DNA from: an uncultured Erysipelotrichaceae bacterium
GTDB lineage: Bacteria; Bacillota_I; Bacilli_A; RFN20; CAG-826
Direction: 5' to 3'
Assembly: GCA_946612405.1 (NCBI GenBank)
Contig: CAMOEQ010000017.1
Coordinates: forward strand, 1-12,571
DNA: 12,571 nucleotides
Position 1 is the stretch's first letter. Each line of letters begins with the position of its first letter. Shown here in pieces: positions 6,178-12,188 of this stretch. The notes below the pieces were generated by a model, which searched no databases, was not told the DNA's origin, and saw nothing but the letters and a program-made list of their open reading frames with translations. The position numbers were made by a program, and so were the translations under genes.

Positions 6178-8016
6178 TTATTTTTCTACTTTTGGATGAT
6201 CGATTCGATAATCGATATAATCATCAATAATTGAATATAAATCCATATATGGATCTCTAATCAATCCGACATTTTCACCAAGTTCCATAATCTTAGCTTC
6301 CGATTTAAAATATGGAGTCCATTGCATCGATTCTTCGTAATTTGGGTCACCGTTTTTAACAAAATTAACCCAGTAATTAAGCATTCTTTCGGATAAATCA
6401 ATATCGCTTTGATTATATCGATAAGGGTATGGTGATTTTTTGACATTACCATAAGCATAAATTAATTCCCCAGAATGATATGTGCCATAATAACCATTTT
6501 CTTTAGTGAATTGATATGAATAAACTTTAACGCCAGAATCGATAGCGAGATTTCGCCAAGAATAGTGTGGATGCATGAACCAATATACTGAGAAAATTTC
6601 ATTGAATGCTTTAAAAGCATCTTCTTCGATTTTATCTTTATAAACTTCTTCGATTCTGTTAGCGAATTCTTCATCAAAAGTATCGACTAATCTTTGGTGA
6701 ATATTGCCTTTATTTGTTGGACTTAATAAATAATTTGGCAAAACGAAAGCATCGGCTTCTAAAACATTGAAACCATTAAGTAATTCCGATTCATTGTTTT
6801 CGTGAGCTAAATAGACATCATATGGATCTTTAGTTAAAGCATATCCATCTAAAGTCATCGCTGAATTAGAATATTTTGTTGATAAGATTTTTTCGGAAGA
6901 TAATTTACGCATTTCTTCAATAGAAGAACAATGCATTTCATCCATGATTTTTTGTCCCATCTTTAAAGCATCTTCCATCTTACGATAAGTGTGAGGTGGA
7001 GTTTTCACCACTACCGAACTAGATTCACCGATGGCACGTTTAAATAATCCTTTTGCTAGTGGCGAAGAGCATAAAGCTGAAACAGAACTTGATCCTGCTG
7101 ATTCTCCAGCAATTGTGATGTTATTTTTATCTCCTCCAAAATAGGAAGCATTCTTGTTGACCCATTCTAAAGCCTTGATTTGATCTAATAATCCATAATT
7201 ACCGGTCGTACCATTTGGAGACTCTTTAGCTAAATCAGGATGAGCAAAATAACCAAAGACTCCGAGTCGATATTGGATGTTAATCATAATGACGCCCTTT
7301 TTAGCGACTTCTTCACCGTTATAATCTTCATAAGTGCAACTGCCAGTCATTAATGAACCACCATGAATATAAACAAGGATTGGTAAGTCTTTAACTTCGC
7401 CAGAAGGTTTCCACATTGTCAAAGACAAACAATCTTCGCTCATCGGTTCATTATATTTTTCTTTAAAATCTGGATGATAAGATTTTTGAGCATAAATATC
7501 GACGATATTAGAAACGATAGGATTCGTATCGCTTTGCATGGCGCGAGGACCAAAATTAGAACAATCTAATACGCCATCCCAATTCGTTTTGTCGATTGGT
7601 TCTTTCCATCTATTCTCATTAATTGGAGGTTCAGCATAAGGAATACCAGCATATATTTCAACGCTTTTGTCTTCGTTATAAACACCTTGGACCAAGCCAT
7701 TTTCTAATCTAAGTTGTTCGGTTTTTGCGGGGTTTTTATAGTAAGTGGCCGATTTTGTAGCCGAAAACGGTTTACTAATGGGAAGGATAATTGCGCTAAT
7801 TAAAAGAAAGGAAAACGAGGGAATTGATCTAATCCAAAATTTATGGTGTCTAAACATTATTCTTAAAGTGATTGCAGCAGTAAAGACTGCAGCTTCAAAA
7901 ATAATGAAAAAGTGCGGGCTATTATTTAAATCGAAATAGAAAAATAAAAGCACCCCGATTAGGAAAGAAACAAAGGGGAATATAATCCAAAATACAATTG
8001 ATTTTCTTTTGCTCAT
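6178..8016 (-). CDS. Type-B carboxylesterase (PnbA-like) with N-terminal membrane domain
   Basis: A 612-residue protein. Residues 1-85 contain three hydrophobic helices (about 7-28, 34-55, 64-82). Residues about 100-600 are a carboxylesterase type-B domain, opening with LENGLVQGV and IYAGIPYAEPP. The oxyanion hole is YIHGGS (216-221), the nucleophile elbow GESAG (304-308, Ser306), the acid probably Glu420 in NVLEADAF, and the catalytic His514 in YHSGELIYAYG. SEDCLSLTMWKP (193-204) is the family's second signature. It should hydrolyse carboxylic esters, and the membrane anchor places it at the membrane, probably with the catalytic domain outside; the substrate is unknown. Family members are usually soluble or secreted, so the three-helix anchor is uncommon. 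The start lies 1 base after the upstream stop codon with no clear ribosome site, suggesting translational coupling. Confidence 0.92.
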   Translation of the reverse strand: MSKRKSIVFWIIFPFVSFLIGVLLFFYFDLNNSPHFFIIFEAAVFTAAITLRIMFRHHKFWIRSIPSFSFLLISAIILPISKPFSATKSATYYKNPAKTEQLRLENGLVQGVYNEDKSVEIYAGIPYAEPPINENRWKEPIDKTNWDGVLDCSNFGPRAMQSDTNPIVSNIVDIYAQKSYHPDFKEKYNEPMSEDCLSLTMWKPSGEVKDLPILVYIHGGSLMTGSCTYEDYNGEEVAKKGVIMINIQYRLGVFGYFAHPDLAKESPNGTTGNYGLLDQIKALEWVNKNASYFGGDKNNITIAGESAGSSSVSALCSSPLAKGLFKRAIGESSSVVVKTPPHTYRKMEDALKMGQKIMDEMHCSSIEEMRKLSSEKILSTKYSNSAMTLDGYALTKDPYDVYLAHENNESELLNGFNVLEADAFVLPNYLLSPTNKGNIHQRLVDTFDEEFANRIEEVYKDKIEEDAFKAFNEIFSVYWFMHPHYSWRNLAIDSGVKVYSYQFTKENGYYGTYHSGELIYAYGNVKKSPYPYRYNQSDIDLSERMLNYWVNFVKNGDPNYEESMQWTPYFKSEAKIMELGENVGLIRDPYMDLYSIIDDYIDYRIDHPKVEK

Positions 8017-8017
8017 A

Positions 8018-8281
8018 TTATTGAGTAATATTTCGTCTTGCTAACCATGCTTTAGCAAATGGGTCGGTCGCAGTAATTTTTCCTCCACGACTTCTAACTT
8101 CTTTGACGGTTAATTCAACTAATTTAGAATCGACATTTTGACCTGCTAAAATAGGTTCGACATGTGTTTCAGTAATACAATAAGTATTGTTGCCGATATT
8201 TTCAAATTTTACATAGCCGATGTGAGCACCGGTTGCGTAATCTTCGGTGTATATTTCATTATAATTCGACTTAAATTCCAT
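8018..8281 (-). CDS. Short GNAT-like (YjdJ-type) N-acetyltransferase domain protein
   Basis: An 87-residue protein resembling the small stand-alone GNAT family of YjdJ type. It has strand-rich residues 15-38 (HIGYVKFENIGNNTYCITETHV), then the acetyl-CoA loop region and helix EPILAGQNVDSKLVELTVKEVRSRGGKI (42-69), then DPFAKAWLARR (73-83) in the place of the family's CPF block. The canonical R/QxxGxG/A loop is degenerate (AGQNVD), as is the conserved Cys (now Asp73), so catalysis is doubtful. Family role: possibly acetylation of small molecules or proteins, poorly known. It is the first gene of the long minus-strand operon, with a good AGGAG site 6 bases before the ATG and a TATAAT box upstream. 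The next gene begins 1 base after its stop. Confidence 0.75.
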   Translation of the reverse strand: MEFKSNYNEIYTEDYATGAHIGYVKFENIGNNTYCITETHVEPILAGQNVDSKLVELTVKEVRSRGGKITATDPFAKAWLARRNITQ

Positions 8282-8320
8282 AAATAACTCCTGACTATTG
8301 AATTATTAATCTGCTAATAT

Positions 8321-8326
8321 ATTATA
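8321..8326 (-). promoter_or_regulatory. -10 box of the GNAT-led operon
   Basis: A perfect TATAAT on the minus strand, about 40 bases before the start codon at 8281. A matching -35 box is weak at 17-base spacing (CATTTT). A TTGCAA sits only 13 bases away, inside the palindrome at 8331-8347. The overlap of the spacer and -35 area with that palindrome suggests a regulated promoter. No clear plus-strand promoter for the divergent mgtC-like gene stands out; a possible -10 TATTCT at 8399-8404 lacks a good -35 box. Confidence 0.55.
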
Positions 8327-8330
8327 ACTT

Positions 8331-8347
8331 TTTTGCAAATTGCAAAA
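8331..8347. promoter_or_regulatory. Perfect palindrome, candidate operator
   Basis: TTTTGCAA, one central A, then TTGCAAAA: 8-bp arms, a perfect inverted repeat of 17 bases. It lies in the 143-bp divergent region between the GNAT-led operon and the mgtC-like gene, just upstream of the TATAAT at 8321-8326, where a repressor dimer would block RNA polymerase. It has no T-tract or long loop like a terminator. The cognate regulator is unknown and none is encoded next to it. Confidence 0.5.
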
Positions 8348-8424
8348 TGAGTAAAAAACTATTTTATCAATTTAAATGATTTATTCTTTGAATTAGTGTA
8401 TTCTATTAGCAGTGAGGTATTCGT

Positions 8425-9165
8425 ATGACTACTTTAGATCAAAAAATCGTTGAATCATTGAATAACTGGACTGTCGGAGATGGCTGGCCAGTTGGAAATA
8501 TGATTTTATGCATCATTGCCTTAGTGCTTTGCGTGCTTTTAGTTGGTGTAGTTGGTATTGAAAGAGAGTGGCGCGGACGTAGCGCAGGTCTCCGTACTCA
8601 TTTATTAGTCGGTGTTGGTTCATGTATCATTATGATCATTTCCATTTATGGATTCCCTTTAATGTTCCAAGATCACCGCGATGTCGCTAGACTTGCTGCT
8701 CAAGTTATTACTGGTGTTGGCTTTTTAGGCGCTGGCGCAATCATCCACCGCAATAGCGGAATCAAAGGTCTTACCACCGCTGGTACAATTTGGGTTGCAA
8801 TGGCTATTGGTTTAGCTTGTGGTTCATTCAACTTCATTATTGCCATTGCTGGAACTCTTGTCATCTTCTTAGTCTTAACTCTTTTTAAGAAAGTTGAAGC
8901 CCGCATTTCAAGAAAGAACCCAACCATTTCTATCATTGCCCCAATCGATCAACCTATCGTTGAAAAAATCATAACCGTTTCTAAAGAATTCGATTGCACG
9001 ATTCATGGAGTGAGCACTAATTTAGTTGAAGGTTCTTCTCCTCAAGCAGTTGAAGTTGTCTTCCAAGCTAATTTCGAAAGTGGCGAAGAAAGACTTATGG
9101 AATATGTTTCTAAACTTGAAAAAGAAACAAGTGCTTCTAACATCCATTTATTAAATCATCATTAA
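8425..9165 (+). CDS. MgtC/SapB family membrane protein
   Basis: A 246-residue protein. The N-terminal two thirds is a MgtC/SapB domain with about five membrane segments (about 24-44, 58-75, 88-107, 119-133, 135-153). It carries the two family signatures: GIEREWRGRSAGLRTHLLVG (44-63) and RLAAQVITGVGFLGAGAI (89-106), followed by IKGLTTAGTIWVAMAIGLACG. Residues about 165-246 form a soluble C-terminal domain with an alternating strand/helix pattern like the ACT-like tails of MgtC proteins. MgtC proteins are linked to growth in low Mg2+, acid stress and ATP synthase control; the role in Bacillota is uncertain and it is not itself a proven Mg2+ transporter. GAGG lies 7 bases before the ATG. It is single-gene, divergent from the long operon and ended by the terminator at 9182-9207. 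Confidence 0.93.
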   Translation: MTTLDQKIVESLNNWTVGDGWPVGNMILCIIALVLCVLLVGVVGIEREWRGRSAGLRTHLLVGVGSCIIMIISIYGFPLMFQDHRDVARLAAQVITGVGFLGAGAIIHRNSGIKGLTTAGTIWVAMAIGLACGSFNFIIAIAGTLVIFLVLTLFKKVEARISRKNPTISIIAPIDQPIVEKIITVSKEFDCTIHGVSTNLVEGSSPQAVEVVFQANFESGEERLMEYVSKLEKETSASNIHLLNHH

Positions 9166-9181
9166 TTATTCATTTATAATG

Positions 9182-9210
9182 AAAAGTTGCCAATCAAGGC
9201 AACTTTTTCT
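9182..9210 (+). terminator. Intrinsic terminator after the mgtC-like gene (likely bidirectional)
   Basis: AAAAGTTGCC (9182-9191) pairs with GGCAACTTTT (9198-9207) over 10 bp with a 6-base loop AATCAA, and runs into TTTTTCTT on the plus strand. It lies 16 bases after the MgtC stop codon. Read on the minus strand the stem also ends in TTTT, so it may stop the ABC-transporter operon, whose last stop codon is at 9223. Confidence 0.88.
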
Positions 9211-9222
9211 TATGCTTTTCTT

Positions 9223-9894
9223 TTAGAAATCTACTCTTTCAAGTTCTTTAGAAGATAGTTTATAGACTGCAATATGGATTGCAAAATAAATTATTAAAGC
9301 CACTGCTAAGATAATAAATTGAACCCATAAATTTGCATACATCCATTTAAATCCGTCTTCGATAACAGGGATAAATGGTAAAGCAATTGTGAATATCGAT
9401 AAATAAATAATAAAACCAAGAATGGTAAATAATGTCGACATGACAATTGAACGACCATTACGGTAATAAATTGGGAAGAAGATTAAATCTGCTAAAGCAT
9501 AGCCAACTAAACAAATTCCAATTAAAAGTGGGAATCCTTGAAGAGTAATACCAACTGAAGGAGGATTTGGGATAGTTGATTGAAGATAAAGTGCTAAAGG
9601 AAGTAGACAAGACATAATTGCAACAAAAACAAATTGCAAAATTGTAACCGTCGCGATTCGTGCTTTGACAATGTCTTTTTTACGCACAGGAAGCAAAGTT
9701 GAATATAACAAATCGTTGCTTTGTTGGCCTTTATTTGCTCCTAAAAATAAGATTGGATAACAAGTTAAAACATAGATGAAACCAATTCCTAATGGATAAG
9801 ATGGAATTAAAATCATCAAAGGAAAAGCCAAGACAAAAATATAGCAAATAGGATGCATTGCTAATTTAAATTCTTTATAAAGTAAAGCTTTCAT
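9223..9894 (-). CDS. ABC-2 type transporter permease
   Basis: A 223-residue membrane protein with about six hydrophobic helices (about 14-32, 36-52, 82-105, 121-141, 151-175, 188-212). After helix 2 comes a cytoplasmic stretch containing NDLLYSTLLPVRKKDIVKARI (60-80), the hallmark of the small ABC-2 permeases found in bacitracin/lantibiotic-type and YtrB-like exporters: a loop of the form LPVxRxxIVxxR. It overlaps the ATPase gene by 20 bases and has a good AAAGGAG site 8 bases before its ATG. It probably forms a homodimer with two copies of the upstream ATPase. The substrate cannot be read; candidates are antimicrobial peptides or lipids, as in regulator-ATPase-permease operons of Bacillota. 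Confidence 0.9.
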   Translation of the reverse strand: MKALLYKEFKLAMHPICYIFVLAFPLMILIPSYPLGIGFIYVLTCYPILFLGANKGQQSNDLLYSTLLPVRKKDIVKARIATVTILQFVFVAIMSCLLPLALYLQSTIPNPPSVGITLQGFPLLIGICLVGYALADLIFFPIYYRNGRSIVMSTLFTILGFIIYLSIFTIALPFIPVIEDGFKWMYANLWVQFIILAVALIIYFAIHIAVYKLSSKELERVDF

Positions 9895-10741
9895 TGTTCT
9901 TGCTCCTTTCTAAATAAACCATTATTTGTTCTAAATCTGGTTCAACTGGGTTAATACCTTTTTTAACGAATATATCTTTCTTTTTAGCGTCAATTAATCC
10001 TTCAATATAATCATCTAATTCTTTAGAAGCGATATATTCATTTTCAAGAGATTTATCTTTCGATTTGTCTTTGACAAATAAATACGAATTAACAAAATCT
10101 TTCTTTTTACCACTATAAATGATTGAACCATCATGAATATAAGTAATGCTTGATGCGCATTTATCTAAATCACTTGTAATATGAGTTGAGAATAAAATTG
10201 CGCGGTCTTTGTTTCTAACAATTTCGCGAAAAATATCTAATATTTCATCACGAGAAACTGGATCAAGCCCAGAAGTTGGTTCATCAAGAATTAATAATTC
10301 AGCATTATGTGATAAAGCAATTGCGACTGAATATTTAACTTTCATACCACTTGATAATTCTTCAAGTTTCTTATCGATATTCAAATTGAATAATTTACAA
10401 ACATCGGCAAATTTCTTTTCATCGAAATTCTTATAGAATCTTTTGGTGACGTTCATTAATTGGCGGATGCTCTTATTTGGGTAATAATTAAGTTCACTTA
10501 AAGCAAAACCAATACGTTGTTTATTTTCTAATTCATTTTCAGTCATGTCTTTACCAAAAGCTTCAATGGAGCCACTTTCATAATGAATTAAATTCATAAT
10601 GCTTTTTAAAGTCGTGGTTTTACCTGCTCCATTTCGACCGATAAAGCCCATTATTTCTCCTGGTTCAACACGAAAAGAAACATCTTTCAATGAGAATGAA
10701 GGATATTTTTTGTTCAACTTTTCGATTTTTAAAATATCCAT
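9875..10741 (-). CDS. ABC transporter ATP-binding protein
   Basis: A 288-residue ABC ATPase. Walker A is GRNGAGKTT (35-43), the signature LSSGM (129-133, in place of LSGGQ), Walker B LLILDE (149-154) followed by PTSGLD as the D-loop, and the switch His187 in STHITSD. The Q-loop Gln is not seen in RIGFALSEL (76-84). These variants are common in the BcrA/YtrB/EcsA-like branch that pairs with ABC-2 permeases, so it is probably active. Residues after about 215 form a charged tail of about 70 residues. It powers the permease encoded next, whose start lies inside its 3' end. Its ribosome site (GGAAGGA) lies in the last codons of the AbrB-like gene, and only 2 bases separate the two genes. The transported substrate is not known. 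Confidence 0.94.
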   Translation of the reverse strand: MDILKIEKLNKKYPSFSLKDVSFRVEPGEIMGFIGRNGAGKTTTLKSIMNLIHYESGSIEAFGKDMTENELENKQRIGFALSELNYYPNKSIRQLMNVTKRFYKNFDEKKFADVCKLFNLNIDKKLEELSSGMKVKYSVAIALSHNAELLILDEPTSGLDPVSRDEILDIFREIVRNKDRAILFSTHITSDLDKCASSITYIHDGSIIYSGKKKDFVNSYLFVKDKSKDKSLENEYIASKELDDYIEGLIDAKKKDIFVKKGINPVEPDLEQIMVYLERSKNNESFTL

Positions 10742-10743
10742 TG

Positions 10744-10941
10744 TTATTTTTTTCCTTCCATCATTTCATAAAAAAGATCGGCTTTTAAAATAGCGATACC
10801 TTTTTCTTTATCGCCCATCACCATCAAAGTCTCGCCTTCTTTAATGTCAAACATCTTTCTTGCTTCAGAGGGGATGGTTATCTGACCTTTAGGTCCGACT
10901 TTAACACTGACGATAAATCTTTCATCTGTTTGTGATTTCAT
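10744..10941 (-). CDS. AbrB/MazE/SpoVT-type DNA-binding regulator
   Basis: A 65-residue swapped-hairpin DNA-binding protein. The AbrB signature occupies residues 15-41: VGPKGQITIPSEARKMFDIK followed by EGETLMV. I start it at the ATG at 10939-10941, which has an AAAGG site 7 bases upstream. The frame stays open further up to a TTG at 10993-10995, but those codons only give lysine-rich text and overlap the promoter. AbrB-like proteins bind DNA as dimers or tetramers. Placed first in an operon with an ABC ATPase and permease, this one probably controls its own operon. MazE-type antitoxins share the fold, but no toxin gene is beside it. A triple repeat lies directly upstream at 10944-10967. Confidence 0.88.
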   Translation of the reverse strand: MKSQTDERFIVSVKVGPKGQITIPSEARKMFDIKEGETLMVMGDKEKGIAILKADLFYEMMEGKK

Positions 10942-10943
10942 AG

Positions 10944-10967
10944 TCTTACCTTTCTTACTTTTCTTAC
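10944..10967 (-). repeat. Three GTAAGA direct repeats in the abrB-like leader
   Basis: On the minus strand GTAAGA occurs three times at an exact 9-base period: plus-strand TCTTAC at 10944-10949, 10953-10958 and 10962-10967, with purine spacers. They lie between the predicted -10 box and the start codon, and the last copy overlaps the ribosome site. Regularly spaced repeats here are a reasonable operator for the AbrB-like protein. Chance low-complexity purine sequence remains possible. Confidence 0.5.
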
Positions 10968-10995
10968 ATTTTAATATTTTTATCGTAAACAACAA
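10968..10995 (-). promoter_or_regulatory. Probable promoter of the abrB-ABC operon
   Basis: On the minus strand TTGTTG (10990-10995) and TAAAAT (10968-10973) are spaced 16 bases apart, about 30 bases before the ATG at 10941. Transcription would begin near the first GTAAGA repeat. The region is very A+T-rich, so other -10-like hexamers exist (TATTAA at 10971-10976). Confidence 0.5.
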
Positions 10996-11062
10996 GAACT
11001 TTTTTAATATACATTTATTAAAATGGTGAAAAACAAAATATTAATTTAATAAATATTTCGTT

Positions 11063-11068
11063 TATAAT
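11063..11068 (+). promoter_or_regulatory. -10 box of the diguanylate cyclase gene
   Basis: A perfect TATAAT lies 20 bases before the ATG at 11089. The -35 area (about 11040-11046) has only weak matches such as TTAATT at 16 bases. The 147-bp region shared with the divergent abrB-ABC operon holds both promoters and is otherwise plain A+T-rich sequence. The ribosome site of the cyclase gene is a modest AGGT 8 bases before the ATG. Confidence 0.5.
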
Positions 11069-11088
11069 ATAAAAATAGGTATATCATT

Positions 11089-12120
11089 ATGTCCGTTTTA
11101 ACAGACAAGACTTATCATTATCAAGTAATTAGAAAAACTTGCTATGCTGCAAATATTGCTTATTTAATCATAAGATTATTTTATTTGATTCTTTTTCTAG
11201 TTTCTAAATTATATATTCTTGCCTATATTACCGCTGGAACGATTTTAATTTATATCGCATTATTCTTCGTTTTTAAAAAGAAGAAATATTATTTATATGC
11301 TCTTCTTTGTGGAAATGAATTCTTTGCCTATATAATAGTGACCACTTTAATGACTGGTTTTTCAACTGGTTTCTGTTTCTATTTAATTGGTTTATGTATC
11401 GTTTCATTCTTTACTGCTTATTTTTCAAAGACAAGAAACGTTAAGGGTACGATTGTTTGGGCTGGTTTATCTCTTGCTATTTTCTTAACGATGTATTTTG
11501 TCAGTCAATATAACCCTCCATTTTATGAAATCGATAAATGGCTTGAATTAACTTTATTCACCACTCATACAGTTGGAGTGTTCGTCTTTGTGGTCGCATA
11601 TCTTCTAGTCTTTATTAAATATGCTTCCCATTTGGAAAATAAAATTACAAACGAATCAAGAACTGATGAATTGACTCAAATCAGCAATCGTTATGGCTTA
11701 TATGATTATTTTGAGCTTGAAGATGATAAATCAAATTTATATTTAGCGTTATTTGATATCGATAACTTCAAAGTTGTTAATGATACTTATGGTCATATAG
11801 CCGGTGATTATATTCTTAAAGAAGTCGCTAGAATTACTGAAGAAACATTAAAAGATTCATTCGTTTGTCGTTATGGCGGAGAAGAATTTATTGTTGTTTT
11901 AAAAGAAGATTCAAACGATCAATGTTTTGCCAAATTAGAAACATTACGTAAAAATATCGAAAAAGAAACATTTGAATTTAATAAAATTAAAATTAATTTA
12001 ACTATCACCATTGGAATGGTTAAATATCATAACAATATTTCTTTAGAAAAATGGGTTGGATTATCGGATGCAAAAATGTATTCCGGTAAAGAAACTGGTA
12101 AAAACAAAACTGTTATCTAA
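11089..12120 (+). CDS. Membrane diguanylate cyclase (GGDEF domain)
   Basis: A 343-residue protein. Residues about 18-178 contain roughly six membrane helices with short loops, an input module I do not recognise. Residues about 185-343 are a GGDEF domain: RTDELTQISNR (191-201), FDIDNFKVVNDTYGHIAGD (222-240) with the metal-binding Asp223, and the active-site loop RYGGEEF (261-267). ITIGM and a C-terminal LSDAKMYSGKETGKN follow. All catalytic residues are present, so it should make c-di-GMP from two GTP. The RxxD product-inhibition site four residues before the active-site arginine is absent, so feedback inhibition by the usual route is unlikely. It is a single-gene unit followed by a terminator. 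No EAL or HD-GYP phosphodiesterase and no PilZ effector is in the window. Confidence 0.95.
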   Translation: MSVLTDKTYHYQVIRKTCYAANIAYLIIRLFYLILFLVSKLYILAYITAGTILIYIALFFVFKKKKYYLYALLCGNEFFAYIIVTTLMTGFSTGFCFYLIGLCIVSFFTAYFSKTRNVKGTIVWAGLSLAIFLTMYFVSQYNPPFYEIDKWLELTLFTTHTVGVFVFVVAYLLVFIKYASHLENKITNESRTDELTQISNRYGLYDYFELEDDKSNLYLALFDIDNFKVVNDTYGHIAGDYILKEVARITEETLKDSFVCRYGGEEFIVVLKEDSNDQCFAKLETLRKNIEKETFEFNKIKINLTITIGMVKYHNNISLEKWVGLSDAKMYSGKETGKNKTVI

Positions 12121-12138
12121 TTCGTCTTATAAACCATT

Positions 12139-12166
12139 AAAAAGCAGGTTTTCCTGCTTTTTATTT
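12139..12166 (+). terminator. Intrinsic terminator between cyclase and fic genes (bidirectional)
   Basis: AAAAAGCAGG (12139-12148) pairs with CCTGCTTTTT (12153-12162) around a TTTT loop, then runs into ATTTT on the plus strand. The minus strand also reads a stem ending in TTTTT, so it can end both the cyclase transcript (stop at 12118-12120) and the convergent fic transcript (stop at 12189-12191). Confidence 0.9.
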
Positions 12167-12188
12167 TGAAAAATCAGATTAATCTCCA

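Noticed and set aside
6241..6254. Perfect palindrome ATCCATATATGGAT
   Set aside because: It lies inside the esterase coding sequence and is explained by the codons of D-P-Y-M-D. There is no regulatory context.
8282..8424. A Mg2+ riboswitch (M-box) before the mgtC-like gene
   Set aside because: The whole divergent region is 143 bases and shared with another promoter. No folded aptamer or terminator switch is visible on the plus strand.
10744..10941. MazE-type antitoxin of a toxin-antitoxin pair
   Set aside because: The fold is shared, but the partner gene is an ABC ATPase rather than a MazF-, Doc- or PIN-type toxin. A transcription regulator of the ABC operon is the simpler reading.
10942..10995. 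Extension of the AbrB-like gene to a TTG start at 10993-10995
   Set aside because: The extra 18 codons are lysine-rich, overlap the likely promoter and repeats, and have no ribosome site. The ATG at 10941 has a well-spaced AAAGG.
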